Shown piece by piece: positions 33,445 through 44,560 of a stretch of 64,000 bases of DNA. The number at the start of each line of letters is the position of its first letter. Position 1 is the stretch's first letter. Below the pieces are notes generated by a model. The model was not told the DNA's origin. It searched no databases and saw only the letters and a list, made by a program, of their open reading frames with translations. The stretch is from NCBI GenBank assembly GCA_029204225.1, contig CM055092.1:59109296-59173295 (forward strand), in the 5' to 3' direction. The translations under genes and the position numbers were made by a program. The stretch comes from Diphasiastrum complanatum (lineage: Eukaryota; Streptophyta; Lycopodiopsida; Lycopodiales; Lycopodiaceae).

Positions 33445-34850
33445 CAAATTTACATCTACCTAATGACTTAGTAAAAATATATGCCACTTGATCTTCAGAT
33501 TTACAGAAAATGAGATCATTGGCTCAATCAATTGTGTAATCTACCAACATTGGCATTTTAGGCTGATCATACTTCAAACCAAAATTCAATGTCCCTCGAA
33601 TGTATATGAGAATACGTTTAGCAGACTTCTAGGGTGCTTGACTAGGATCTTGCATAAATTGACTAACAACACCAACAACATAAGAAATATCCAGTCATGT
33701 GTATGTCAAATAAATTAAATTACCCACTAGCTGTCTGTACAAATAAGCATCTAGTTTTTCAGATTCATCATATGTAGTAAGCTTCATGTTGACGTCCATA
33801 GGTGTGCTCAAAGGCTTACAATCCTGCATATTGAACTTATAAAGCAAATCTCGTGCATATTTGCTTTGTGTAAGAAAGACAACGTTTTCCTTTTGCCATA
33901 CTTCAATGCCAAGACAATAGTGAATCAATCCTAGATCGCTCATGTCAAAAACATTCAAAAGATCTAATTTGATTTCATTAATTAAGTTCTCATTACTTTC
34001 TGTAATAATCAAATCATCCACGTACAAACAATAAACACTATATCTGAATCTTGCCTTGGAATGTAAAGTTTAGAATCAACATTACTCTTTACCATTCCCC
34101 TTCGCTTGAAGTATTCATCAATGCAAGAGTACCACGCCCATGGTGCTTGCTTCAATCCATAAATGGCTTTGTTGAGCTTACAAACAAGATGCTCTCTCCT
34201 TGGCTCAACAAATTCTTGAGGTTGTACTAAGTACACCTCTTTATCCAGCACTCCATTAAAAAAAGCAAATTTAACGTCCATTTGCTGGATCTTCTAACCA
34301 TAGAAAGCAGAAATAGCAATGATAGAACATATAGTTACCAATCTTAGCTACGGGTGTGAAGGTTTTCTCAAAATCAATACCTTCCTGTTGCTCAAATCCT
34401 CTCGCAACCAACCGTGTTTTGTACTTGTTGAGTTTCCCATTCGTTTCATATTTGATCTTATAAATCCATTTGCAAGTGATAGGCTTATTACCATAAGGTA
34501 GCTCAACCAAGTTCCACGTCCTATTTTTTTATATGCCTCCATTTCTATTTCCATAGCTGCACGCCACTCCTTGTGCTCCTTTGCTTCATCAAAAGTTTTT
34601 GGCTCATGAGCCTTGAGAAAGGAACCCATTAGGGCTAGAATCATCTCTAATCTTGCAGGAGGTTTTCGATTTTACTTGACCTTCTGAGCTCTCCCTGCTC
34701 GTCGGGAGAGCTCAAGTGAGAAATATTAGGTTTCTTTCCAGTAAAAACTTCATGAGGTGTCTTGCCTTCACGGATTTTGTAGAACATCGATTCAGGATGT
34801 GAGTAGTTGTGCTGCAAGCTTATGCCCAAAAGGTGTTTGGCAAAACCTTC
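33445..34850 (-). pseudogene. copia integrase tail, RT and truncated RNase H (element B3)
   Basis: Read leftwards: IREGKTPHEVFTGKKPNISHL (integrase tail, about 34700-34790), [92 protein letters not shown] (about 34020) and LGLIHYCLGIEVWQ, then YLYRQLVGNLIYLTYT. The RNase H part after about 33695 is frame-broken and internally deleted: a MPMLVDYT stretch is followed almost directly by the IFTKSLGRCKFEKN tail. The left end touches the SINE-like unit and the right end abuts element B2. Confidence 0.88.
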
Positions 34851-34860
34851 TTTTGAGCAT

Positions 34861-35661
34861 TGCCCTGGCCCAACAAACTTTAAGTACAGAAAGCTTTAAT
34901 CTAAACTTATCAAACTTTTCTCCAACAAGTGGCTTAGTGAAAATATCAGCTAGTTGTTCTTATGTGCTACAATGAACAACATGAATTTCACAACTCAGCA
35001 GTCTCTCACATATAAAGTCATACTGAATCTCAATGTTTTTGGTTCTCGCATGGAACACTGGATTCTTTGCTAGCTGAATGTCACTCTGACTGTCGCTATG
35101 TAATGTCGTGGGATTTTTCTGCTTTATGCCAACGTCTTCCAAGATTTGTCTCAACCATATAGCTTCCTGTGCTGCACTACACATTGCCTTATACTCTGCT
35201 TCTGTAGTGGATAGAGCAATTGTACTTTGCTTCTTACTAGACCAAGAGAAACAACTACCACAAAACTGGAATACATACCCTGTGGTGGATCTACGATTAT
35301 CATAGTCACCTCCCCAATCCGCATCCACATAGCAACACAACTCAGGTAAACCCTCATGCTTCCTGTAAATCAAGCCATAATCTGAAGTGCCTTTGACATA
35401 ACGCAAAATGCGCTTAGCTGGCTTCCAATGCGTTTTCATAGGTGCTGCCATAAACTGATTTACAATACCAACAACATAGCATATATATGGTCTAGTCGTG
35501 GTAAGGTAAATCAAGCTCCCTACTAACTGCCTATACAGTGTAGCATCAAATGGCTGTGACTCATCAAGCTTAGAAAGCCTTTTACCTGGTTCAATAGGAG
35601 TATTCACTGGTTTGCAATCCTGCAACCTAAACTCGTGCAACAACTCTTTGACATACTTCAC
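34861..35661 (-). pseudogene. copia B2 RNase H
   Basis: The frame from 35661 gives YRQLVGSLIYLTTTRP, YVDADWGGDYDNRRSTTGYV (Asp), STTEAEYKAMCSAAQEAIW (Glu), HSDSQSDIQLAKNPVFHART (Asp) and HVVHCST. After a stop at about 34960 it continues with QLADIFTKPLVGEKFDKFR and LSVLKV, the true C-terminus by comparison with 42270-42357. Immediately beyond it the sequence becomes integrase of B3, so the 3' UTR and 3' LTR of B2 are missing. Confidence 0.92.
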
Positions 35662-36351
35662 CTATGTTAAACCCACTTCGTGTCCTTTTTGCCACACCTC
35701 TGCTCCAAGGCCATAATGCATCAGGCTGAGATCTGTCATCTCGAATTGTTCCATGAGGGCTTTCTTGATCATATCTATCATCTCTTGATTATTTCCCGTA
35801 ATAATCAAGTCATCAACATAAAGAGCAATCAAAGCAACCATACCATCAAAGCATAAGACATATAGATTTGAATCAGAATGTGTTCTCACCATCCCCTTTG
35901 AACGAAAGTAGGCATCAATCCTGCTATACCACGCACGTGGTGCCTGTTTAAGACCATAAAGCGCTTTCTTCAAGTGACATACTTTATTTTCCTGTCCCTT
36001 CGCTACAAAGCCTTCAAGTTGATCCATGAACACCTCTTCTTCTAACTCACCATTTAGAAAAGCAGATTTCACATCCGTCTAATGCAAAGGCCAACCAAAA
36101 TGTGAAGCAAAAGCAACAAGTAGACGTAGAGTATTCCACTTACATACTGGCGCAAAGGTCTCCACATAGTCGATGCCTTTACTTTGTGCATACCCTTTGA
36201 TCACAAATCTTGCCTTGTGCTTTGCTATACTTCCATCTGCATGGTACTTAGTCTTGTATACCCATTTGCAACCAATGGGTTTCTTGCCAACTGGTGGTTC
36301 TACTAAGTCCCATGTGCTATGCTTAGCAATTGACTCCATCTCCTCTCCCAT
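35662..36351 (-). pseudogene. copia B2 reverse transcriptase
   Basis: Frames at 36351-36079 and 36072-35662 read STWDLVEPPVGKKPIGCKWV, HADGSIAKHKARFVIKGYAQ, YVETFAPVCKWNTLRLLV, then after a single stop, [45 protein letters not shown] (catalytic) and [12 protein letters not shown]. Both sides of the stop at about 36073-36078 are in the same frame. Apart from stops near 36076 and 35661 it is well preserved. Confidence 0.93.
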
Positions 36352-37640
36352 GGCCTTGACCCAAATGTCATCATCCTTTGCTTCACCATAAGTCGAAGGT
36401 TCTTTGCTTTGAATAATGCTAGATAAGAGAGCATAATTTGCTTCTTACCTTTCAGGTTGTGTCTTCTCTCTTGTTGATCTTCGTAGCTCTCCCTGGCTAG
36501 ATGATCCTGGAAAGTCATCCATGTCGCGGCTCTCCAACAATCTCTCAAACCACTTAGGGAGCTTCTGTCAGGTGATCGGCTTCTTGGTGAAAATGTATCC
36601 CACGGTACATCCTTCTCCTTGCATTTGTCACCTGCAACTTCAATCCTTCTTGCACCAAAAGGTTTGTCTCTACCTCTCCAACCTGTCTCTTGTTGAGTAG
36701 TAGTATCTTGAGATGTATCCTCATGTTCATCACTTCGAAGGTCAATGAATGGATGATCATCAGGAGGTATCTTCACTATACCAGCTTTCCCACTAAATGT
36801 ATCTATCTTCTCAACATCCTCGTCTTCATACATCTTGGATTCATCAAAGATAACATCATGGATTGAATGGATTTTGTTTTCCACTGGATCAAAACATCTA
36901 TAGCCCTTCACACGTTCATCATATCCTAGGAATATACACTTGATAGCTTTCACATCAAGTTTATGTCTCTCTTCCTTAGGAATGTGTACAAAGGCCTTAC
37001 ATCCAAAGATTCGCAAGTGGTTCACCTTTGGCTTCTTCTTCGTGAATGCTTCCTCAGGTGTTATCTTTGGTATGGCAATGATAGGACTTCTATTTTGAAG
37101 ATAGACTGCCGTACTGCATGCTTCTGACCAAAAATCTTTTGGTAGTTTCATCTCAGCTAGAATAGATCTGGCACTTTCCACAATCGTACGATTCTTGCGC
37201 TTAGCTACACCATTGAGAGCAGGAGTATGAGCTTACGTAAATTGTCTTTTAATCCCACATTGATCACAAAGATCATTAAAGTCATTAGACTTGTACTCAC
37301 CTCCACTATCTGAGCTTAGGACTTTGATCTTCCTACCTGTCTGATTTTCGACCAATGCTTTGAAGCTCTTGAAATTGTCAAATGCATCTGATTTTCTTCT
37401 TCAAGAAGTAGATCCACGTCTTACATGACCTATCATCAATAAAGGTCATGAAATAGAAGGCTTTACCTAAGGACATGGTCCTCATAGGCCCGCATAAATC
37501 TATGTGGATTAAATCTAGGATGTTCTTTGCTCTTGCAACACCACCTTTATTGAATTTCTCACGATGCTGCTTCCCATATACACATGATTCGCACATCGAT
37601 TTCAAGTGGTCTTCTATAGTAGGCAATCCTGTTACTAGCT
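36303..37640 (-). pseudogene. copia B2 integrase
   Basis: Reads MCESCVYGKQHREKFNKGG and ILDLIHIDLCGPMRT (first Asp), then FMTFIDDRSCKTWIYFLKKK. A break at about 37378 is followed by SSDSGGEYKSND (second Asp), a stop at about 37235, and NGVAKRKNRTIVESARSIL. Here the catalytic Glu of the copia GVAERKN motif is Lys, consistent with GAG-to-AAG. The C-terminal half (37181-36303) has FWSEACSTAVYLQNRSP, HLRIFGCKAFVHIP, CIFLGYDERVKGYRCFDPVE and VIFDESKMYEDEDVEKI, then loses frame before RT. Confidence 0.9.
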
Positions 37641-38136
37641 CCAATTTTCTCATCAAACTGAGGCTTCCCAAGTTCAAGTGACCAAGCCTCTTATGCCACA
37701 ACTCAGTTTGCGATGGAATGGACGATACGAGTCCATGTTGCCCCTTGATTGTAGCATTAAACCTGTACAATTTTGTATTGGGCTCTCTTATTCCATCCAC
37801 AATAACTTTGAACTTTTGGTTCACATCCTTCACAAAGCAACGATCATGGGCGAATTCTACTTTCAACTTTTGATCAGTAATGACTCCAACAGAAAGTAGA
37901 TTTTTCTTCAAATCTGGTACGTAAAGTACCTCCCTGATCATCCTGCTATTGCCATCAGGTAGTTGGATTGAAACAATGTCTATCTCCTTGATCTTGCACA
38001 CCTCACCATTTGCTTGAGAAACGGATGTTCCATTATTCAACACTTTCAAGCTACTGAACCAACTCTTGTTACCTGTCATGTGTCTTGTGGCTCCCGAGTC
38101 AATATACCATGCTTGATCATCTTGATTAGATGACAA
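37640..38136 (-). pseudogene. copia B2 protease and GAG-pre-integrase
   Basis: The frame from 38136 reads AWYIDSGATRHMTGNKSWF (intact DSG protease motif), IREVLYVPDLKKNLLSVGVI, FVKDVNQKFKVIVDG and LYRFNATIKGQH, then TELWHKRLGHLNLGSLSLM (GAG-pre H...H motif). The frame continues without interruption into the integrase zinc-binding region. The protease would cleave the Gag-Pol polyprotein. Confidence 0.92.
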
Positions 38137-38967
38137 TGCAGATATGAAGATGCTAGAGTCTTCAATCTCACCCTCATCGACAATGTTACCTGCTTGCTTT
38201 GGTTTCCCCTTGTCTTGTTCCGCCAGGAATTTGTGACATTCACTCTTCCAATGGACCTTTTTACCACAATGGAAGCACTTGTCTTTTTTCTTGGTCTTAC
38301 TGAAAGATACTTCATCCTCCTGAGACTTGGCAAATTGTTGTTTAGACTTCTTCTTGCCCTTGCCCTTGCCTTATTTTTGGCGTGTCGCAAGTGTCTGATC
38401 GTCAGTATTCTGATGTCTAGCTTTCACCATTTCTCGCCGTTGCTCTTCTTGCATCAAGATTCTGTGAGCTCGTCAAAGGTTGGCAATCTTTCTCTTGACG
38501 GTATTCCGCTCACAAACATCTGATAAAGTTCTACAATGCCGCTCACCAATAGAATGCACTTCATCCCTCATTGTCCTGATTCTGGTCATGTACGTCTGAA
38601 TGTGCTCTCCTTGTTCCATTCGGGCACTATTTAGCTTTGACTTCAAAAACATGATTCTTGACGGATTTGATGTCTCAAACTGCTCCTTTAGCACATCCCA
38701 TGCCTGTCTGGGTGTAACAACATCACTAATGTGGGTAATGATGTGATCCTTCACTAACAAGTTAATGAAGGTCAAAGCTTTCCTCATCTTTTTGTCAAAC
38801 ACTATGATATCCACTTCATTTGGCGGTCTTCTCTCATCACCTGTGACGACTTCCCACACGTCTTTCTCCATCAGTATGTTTTTCATTTTAAATTTCCACA
38901 CTGCATAGTTGGAAATCCCGTCCAATTTGCTACTTTCACTCAAAATGGACTCTCCCATGTTTGCCAT
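38076..38967 (-). pseudogene. copia B2 gag with zinc-knuckle region
   Basis: From the ATG at 38965-38967: NMGESILSESSKLDGISNYA, VWKFKMKNILMEKDVWEVV, KALTFINLLVKDHIITHISD, RQAWDVLKEQFETSNPSRI and QTYMTRIRTMRDEVHSIGER, to a break at about 38473. The C-terminal basic region (38390-38076) holds a knuckle near 38240-38290 readable in a second frame as CFHCGKKVHWKSECHKF-like sequence. Gag forms the particle shell and binds RNA. Frameshifts disrupt its second half. Confidence 0.85.
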
Positions 38968-40268
38968 CGCAAAACTGCTTGAAACTTCTGCAATAGGCTA
39001 AAAGCAGTATGTCGAGGCCAACTGTGATGTCAGAAGTTGAAAATCATGACCTGCACTTTTTCCCTTACCAGGCCACTCGCCGCTTTTTCACCAATTTGAA
39101 AGCCTAATCGGCGCGCCTTCCGAAATGCACTCAGTTGTCGACTCCCAACTACGTGCCCAGTGGAATGGTGAAATCACTTTTGGCACATTTCAAACACTTT
39201 CTCCGCTACAATCACTCTGTTTTATTGTACCGTACTTGCAGGTACAGTTTGGGTGCCCTTCGTTTGGAGTCCGTAGCCCTTCGTTTGGGTCAAAACGGAT
39301 AAAGGAGGCAAAATTAAGGGCTTTTTCTCTTTTTGAACTATTTCTTCAGTTTGAAGAGACTTCAACCTTCAGTGAATTTGGACCCAACTCAACTTTCAAA
39401 GTGAAGATTTTTATTGAAGTTGAAGGGCTAAATTTGTTTCAGATTCTCTTAGCCTTCTTCAAGGAGCCTTGAGAGTATATCTAATGACCGATTTTGATCA
39501 GACGACTTTTCTTCACTCTCCAGTTCGCAATCTCCACCGTGGATTTGATTAAAGCGTAATCGTATGGATTTCCCAGCACCTGTGCACTGAATCGAGTTCC
39601 TTGCGAGTGCTAGACACTCGAAAATGCTACGCGCCAGTTCAATTGGGTGCGCGCGAGCCTCCTGTGGCTCCTCCTTCGTTCTTCTCACCAAGCCCTTTTT
39701 TTTCACAGCTATGGCCAACCAGCTCCGGATTTGATTTGGCTTGCTTACTAGCTCGCGGCTACACACGACCTTCGGGCTGTTGTTTCATACCGCTAGGGCG
39801 CCCTCCTCTGGAGTTTTACAACTTGAAAAACAGTTCATAATAGAGAGAAAACCTCGCTTTTATGCTTCCAAACCCTAGGCTAGGGTTTTTCTCAAAACTT
39901 TGATCTTGGCTTGCTTTTCACAGCTCTCTGGCTGGCCAAATCAACTGCTCTGAGATCGCCCTACTACTGAAAAGCTGATGCTTCAATCCGTTTGTCAAAC
40001 GGTATCCGATTGAATGCACACTGACTACAAACACCAAATAGCCTGCTTCGGAATTTCAAATTCTATTTGCTGAGGTTCTGATTCAGCCGACAACACTTGT
40101 CTTTGAATCCTCACACAGTCTCAAGCTCTCCAAGCTTCTGTGTGCTAAACTCTCTGCACCAGTGCTTCTCCTTCCGTCTTCAACCCGTCGTAAACCCCAA
40201 ACTCTCATAAAACAGTTCTCCCGAAGCTCTCTTCAACGGCGATGATGTACTGTGTACACTCCCTGTAC
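38968..40268 (-). other. untranslated leader of copia B2
   Basis: About 1.3 kb between PBS and gag. It aligns with the B1 leader but has an extra segment around 39830-40090 that B1 lacks. A shorter, related leader sequence is recognisable at about 48235-48440 in element D. Confidence 0.7.
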
Positions 40269-40281
40269 GACTCTAATACCA
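40269..40281 (-). promoter_or_regulatory. primer-binding site of copia B2
   Basis: Minus strand TGGTATTAGAGTC, the initiator-Met tRNA complement with two changes from the B1 copy, next to the LTR. Confidence 0.85.
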
Positions 40282-40283
40282 AC

Positions 40284-40553
40284 TTAGAATTTGCTTTGAA
40301 CAGGAACACAGATCATGCTACACAGTACACAGACAAAAAACACTCTCCACTACAAGCTCACATAGCAACTGTATTTCTCAAAATGAAATTACACTTTACA
40401 TATAGTTGTTCGCTCACGCAACCCATGCATGACCCAGGTTGCCGTTGGCGGGACACGTGTCCCGTTGACTTGCCTCGTGGTGAGGCCAACTGATCCTTAT
40501 CAACTGATAGGACCCACAGTATAGTAACACATTGATTCTACTTTAATTCTAAT
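40284..40553 (-). repeat. 5' LTR of copia B2 (family B)
   Basis: About 270 bp, bounded by TTAGAAT...ATTCTAA and highly similar to 22630-22901. It contains a perfect 16-bp palindrome CGGGACACGTGTCCCG (40449-40464). Confidence 0.9.
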
Positions 40554-40782
40554 TGTATCCTCATGTCCATCACTTGGAAAGTCAATAAGCGGATTATCAT
40601 CATGAGGTATCCTCACTATACCATCTTTCCCATTGGATGTGCCTATCTTCTCAGCATCCTCGTCTTCATACATCTTGGATTCATCAAAGATGACATCACG
40701 ACTTACATGGATTTTGTTTTCCACTGGAACAAAACATCTATAGCCCTTCACATGATCATCATATCCTAGGAATATACACTTC
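40554..40782 (-). pseudogene. copia integrase fragment duplicated beside the B2 LTR
   Basis: Reads CIFLGYDDHVKGYRCFVPVE, VIFDESKMYEDEDAEKI and IVRIPHDDNPLIDF, the same segment as 36715-36942 of B2. It directly abuts the LTR edge at 40553 with no spacer, implying that B2 inserted into, or recombined with, a sister element. The right end at about 40782 abuts plus-strand gag sequence. Confidence 0.85.
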
Positions 40783-40799
40783 TTGGGATACGTTGAAGG

Positions 40800-41262
40800 C
40801 ATTGTTTGAAACCACAAAACACACTCGCCATTGGAGAGCGATTTTGGGATCGTGAGATCGTGCAATTGACATTGAACAGTTTGAGTGAGTCACATCATAT
40901 GTTTGTGACAAGTATAGCCACACGGGAGAATCTTCCAACATATGAAGAGCTAGGTAGATTGCTTTTGTAGGAAGAACAAAGTCAAGAGAACTTGAGTCAT
41001 CGCAACAAGAGATTTGTGGCAGATTTGGTCGTGGAAGACACCAATCAAGAGGTGGAAACTCAAATAGTGGATCATTCCAACAATTTCAAGAACAATCCAA
41101 TGATGGCCCAAATCAAGGCAATTGGCATCAAGGTCGAGGTCAAGAGGTGGCAATCCAAAATAGAAGAAATCTGGAAATTGTCGATATTGCAACAAACCTG
41201 GTCATTGGGAGCATGAGTGCTTCAAGAAACAAAAGGAGTCAGCTCAGTGGGAAGGCAAATGG
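40800..41262 (+). pseudogene. copia B4 gag C-terminal half with zinc knuckle
   Basis: Plus-strand pieces show a short, frame-broken gag: a Gln/Asn/Gly-rich stretch (about 41060-41160) followed by CRYCNKPGHWEHECFKK (CX2CX4HX4C, about 41180-41230). The N-terminal part is missing. It precedes B4 protease on the same strand. Confidence 0.75.
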
Positions 41263-41354
41263 TAGGTAGGCAATTATGCTAATCAACATTAATTTGATGA
41301 TGATCAATACGAGGATGATGCAGGTGAGGGTTCAAACTTGTTCATTATGCACTA

Positions 41355-42260
41355 ATGACAAGTGATAAAGCCAAAGATACTTGGTACATCGACAGTGGAG
41401 CGTCCAAGCACATGACTTCGAGGAATGAGTGGTTTTTAGAATTCAAGAAAATTCACAATGGTGACGAAGTTGGACAAGCTGATGGCCAATTGTTACATTT
41501 TAAAGGATTTGGAGTAGTATCAGTGAAGCTAGCCAACGGGATGATAAAGCGAATAAGCAATGTGTAATATGTACCTGGTTTACCCAACAATCTACTATCA
41601 GTTGGGACGATGGCTGATCAACAACTCAAGGTTGATTTTGATAGCGACAAATGTCTCGTCAAGGACATCAAGAATCACTACAAAGTGATTGCTACAAGAG
41701 CTAGAGTCAATGGAAATCGGCTCTACAAATTGAATGCAAGATCTTTTGATCAAGCCATGGTATGCATTGTTGATAGTCGAAGTAATATTTGGCATCAACG
41801 ATTTGGTCATATTAGTGCTCAAAGTTTACAGATTCTCAAAGGAGGTAATCTAGTTATGGAATTGCTTGATATTTCTTTTGAAGGAAAAATCTGTGAAGGC
41901 TGCATTTTGGAAAAACAACATAGAGAGAGAGAGATTTTCCAAAAGTGGAGCAAGGAGAGCCAGTGACATCCTCGATCTTCTCCACAAGGATTTATGTAGA
42001 CCAATGCAGACTAGGTCTCTTAGTGGTTGCATAAGCAGATGTATTTGGATTTATGTCATAAGCAAGAAATCATATGCTTTTGCCAAGTTCAGGGAAATCA
42101 AGGCATTAGTTGAAAAGCAAACAAGATGTTGCATCAAGACTTTGAGATCTGATGGAGGTGGTAAGTACTTTTCGACATATAATTTTGCAAAGATCAAGGG
42201 ATCAAGAGGCAGACTACAACACCTTATTCACCACAGCAAGATGGAGTTGCAGAACAAAAG
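41355..42260 (+). pseudogene. copia B4 protease, GAG-pre and truncated integrase
   Basis: DTWYIDSGASKHMTSRNEWF (41380-41440) is an intact-looking protease motif. It is followed by LVKDIKNHYKVIATRARVNG, IWHQRFGHISAQSLQIL (GAG-pre), KICEGCILEKQHRE and, after frameshifts, ILDLLHKDLCRPMQT, IKTLRSDGGGKYFST (Glu of GGGEY replaced by Lys) and DGVAEQKN (about 42240). Immediately after the VAEQKN motif the sequence jumps to the RNase H tail, so the rest of integrase and all of RT are deleted. Confidence 0.88.
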
Positions 42261-42261
42261 A

Positions 42262-42357
42262 ACCATTATTGAGATGTTCACTAAGCCACTTGTTAGAAAA
42301 AAGTTTGATAAGTTTAGATCAAAGCTTTTTGTACTTAAAGTGTTGTTGACTTTATAG
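42262..42357 (+). pseudogene. copia B4 RNase H tail fused to integrase
   Basis: MFTKPLVRKKFDKFRSKL-type C-terminus with a TAG at about 42355-42357, matching 34870-34960 of B2. It is joined to integrase sequence without the RT domain, so B4 is an internally deleted, non-autonomous copy of about 1.8 kb. Confidence 0.88.
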
Positions 42358-42404
42358 CTATGTATATGACTGTATAAAAAGTAGACTCTACTTTAAGGGA
42401 GAGA

Positions 42405-42628
42405 GTTAGAATCAAAGTAGAATCATTGTGCTACTGTATTGTGGGTCCTATCAGTCGATAAGGATAAGTTGGCCTAGGTCATGCATGGGTTGCCTGAGTG
42501 AAGAACTATATGCACATTGTAATTTCATTTTGAGAAATATAGTTGCTATGTGAGCTTGGTGTGGAGAGTGTTTTCTGTCTGTGTTATTGTGTAGCATGAT
42601 CTGTGTTCCTGTTCAAACAAATTCTAAG
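42405..42628 (+). repeat. 3' LTR of copia B4 (family B, shorter variant)
   Basis: Follows a purine tract AAGGGAGAGAG (42395-42405), begins AGTTAGAATCAAAG and ends ATTCTAAG. It aligns with the two minus-strand LTRs but lacks the segment of about 45 bp containing the CGGGACACGTGTCCCG palindrome. Confidence 0.9.
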
Positions 42629-43319
42629 TACAATTTCACTCATTCATGCAGACAAACTGTTTATGGCGATTGATGTCACTTATCAGCAATTAATTTCTAA
42701 GAAGGAACTGGATGAATGCCAACGGACTCCAGCCAACTGGCAATTGCATTTGACGACCTAATTACATAGTATAAATCAACTGTTCATACATCTCATTATC
42801 CTATTGTGAATTGTGAAGGAGTTGAGTGTTATCACACGATGCTTCCTGTGCTCTTATCAAGCAGACTGTTCACGACCAGAAAGTATTGAGTTAGCTCTCT
42901 ATCAAGCTTTCAAGCTTGAACTCTCTTGAACATTCTAGCTCAGTCTTTAGAGTTTATTCTAGAGCTACTGCTTATTAACAGAGTTGCTTATTCTAATCTT
43001 ATTCTCAGTTATTCAGAGGTAGCTTAGAGTGCGCTGTTTCAATTCGCTATTACTTGTGCTCATTTGCATTAAGATGAGCGACACCTAAAATATGAGCAAC
43101 TAATGGAGAGATTTGCCCAGATGTAATGAAGGAGCACAACAAACTCTAACAGCATCAAAATGGTGAGTAGTTGGAGAGCTCCTTATAGAAGTCCTTGATG
43201 GGCTGACAGCTTCATTGTCTCTTCATAGATATTAATGCCATTAGAGGTGTGATAGGTTCCAAGATATACTTGGCTAGTGCATGGGAGTTCCAGAGATACA
43301 TGCATCTCAAATGGTGATT
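42629..43319. other. spacer without recognisable genes
   Basis: No supportable ORF or repeat. Confidence 0.4.
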
Positions 43320-43700
43320 GGCAATAGATGATGGTGGAGCTCCTAGCTCAACTATCTAGCTCAAGGATGGAGTAGCAGGATCATTGATAAACCTATCTCT
43401 TCTGGCTCAATGATGGAGTAGCATGATTGTACCATAAATTTCACAACTCAATGGTGGAGCTCAAGCTCATCTATGTGGATCAATGATGGAACAAAAGGAT
43501 CACGTAATGATATTAACATGCTCTAACTCAACGTTGGAGCAACACGGTTGTGTGATAAAACCCATAGCTCAATGGTGGAGCTCAAGCTCATCTATGTGGT
43601 TCAACGATGGAACAACATGATCACATGATGGCATTAATAATTTTGGAGTAGCGGGTCATATTGCAATACCCATAGCTCAATGGTGGAGCGTTCAATCATT
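43320..43700 (+). repeat. degenerate minisatellite, about 121/108-bp period
   Basis: CTCAATGGTGGAGC recurs at 43447, 43568 and 43676. The first two are followed by CTCATCTATGTGG and a CAATGATGGAACAA or CAACGATGGAACAA phrase, the third by a shortened CATTTATGTGG. Shorter related units (CTCAAGGATGGAGTAGCA, CTCAATGATGGAGTAGCA) precede them from about 43360. Confidence 0.75.
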
Positions 43701-44161
43701 TATGTGGCTCATATTAACAGATTTTTTCTTTCATAAATGCAACCAATAGCATGCAATAATTGCTCAATCAGTAACCCATGCTCAAGTAGGCGGCCAACAA
43801 AAGACTTGAGATTTCTCATATTCTAACTTATAAATGCACCATGTGGATGGCAAGGGAGAATGGTCATAGGTAACTTGTTGACCTAGCTCATCATTGCCAA
43901 TCCTGACTAGCAAAAGGCATAAGATTTATCAATAAGTAGCCCATTATATACTCATATAGGTAGCCAACAAAAAATGGGTCATAAATTGATCAAGGTTAAT
44001 AAAGAGCTGCAAATAGAGAAGTAGCATGAGAATAAAGCAACAATGGACTTGAAAGATGCTCAACAACACAAAGATGCCATGTAGGACTATGTGGGCAAGC
44101 TGTAGGAGGCATTGTCGAAAGCCCATGAGCAAGTCTAGATCTTGAATCAATGTCTTTTGCA
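43701..44161. other. spacer next to gypsy gag
   Basis: No independent gene supported. It may be the eroded 3' part of the gag at 44162-44560. Confidence 0.35.
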
Positions 44162-44560
44162 TTACATCTGCCAACGTCGGATTAACTTGGAGTACTTTAT
44201 CAGATGTTGATGAATGTGATCTTGAAGACCACGTAAATAGTGTTGGATGGATAGCTCTTCATTAAGCCACTTCATTTTGGATGCTATCAAACGGAACTTC
44301 GCATCATATGCCTTCACTAAACCAGTTTGTTCTAGCATATACCAAGAGTCCATATAATAATATATGAATACTTCTGCACAAAACTTCTTGAAATCGTCCC
44401 ATGACTTAGGTTCATACTCTGGATGACACAATACTACTTGCCACCAATCATAGGCTTTTCCTCGGAAGTGAAATATTGCCATTGTAATTTTGCCCTGATC
44501 AGGGATTGAATGTAGTCGAAAAGTCTCATCCACGATAGATAACCAGTCATCAAGGTCAAA
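44162..44560 (-). pseudogene. retrotransposon gag (Ty3/gypsy-type) fragment
   Basis: Minus-strand frame: FDLDDWLSIVDETFRLHSIP, ITMAIFHFRGKAYDWWQVVL, SWDDFKKFCAEVF, DSWYMLEQTGLVKAYDAKFR, then LNEELSIQHYLRGLQDHIHQ. This is the standard retrotrans_gag pattern (WW, F..F, L.Q.G.V..Y...F, YL.GL). It is truncated to the left, and no protease or pol follows. A PBS and probable LTR lie 1.6 kb upstream on the same strand. Confidence 0.8.
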
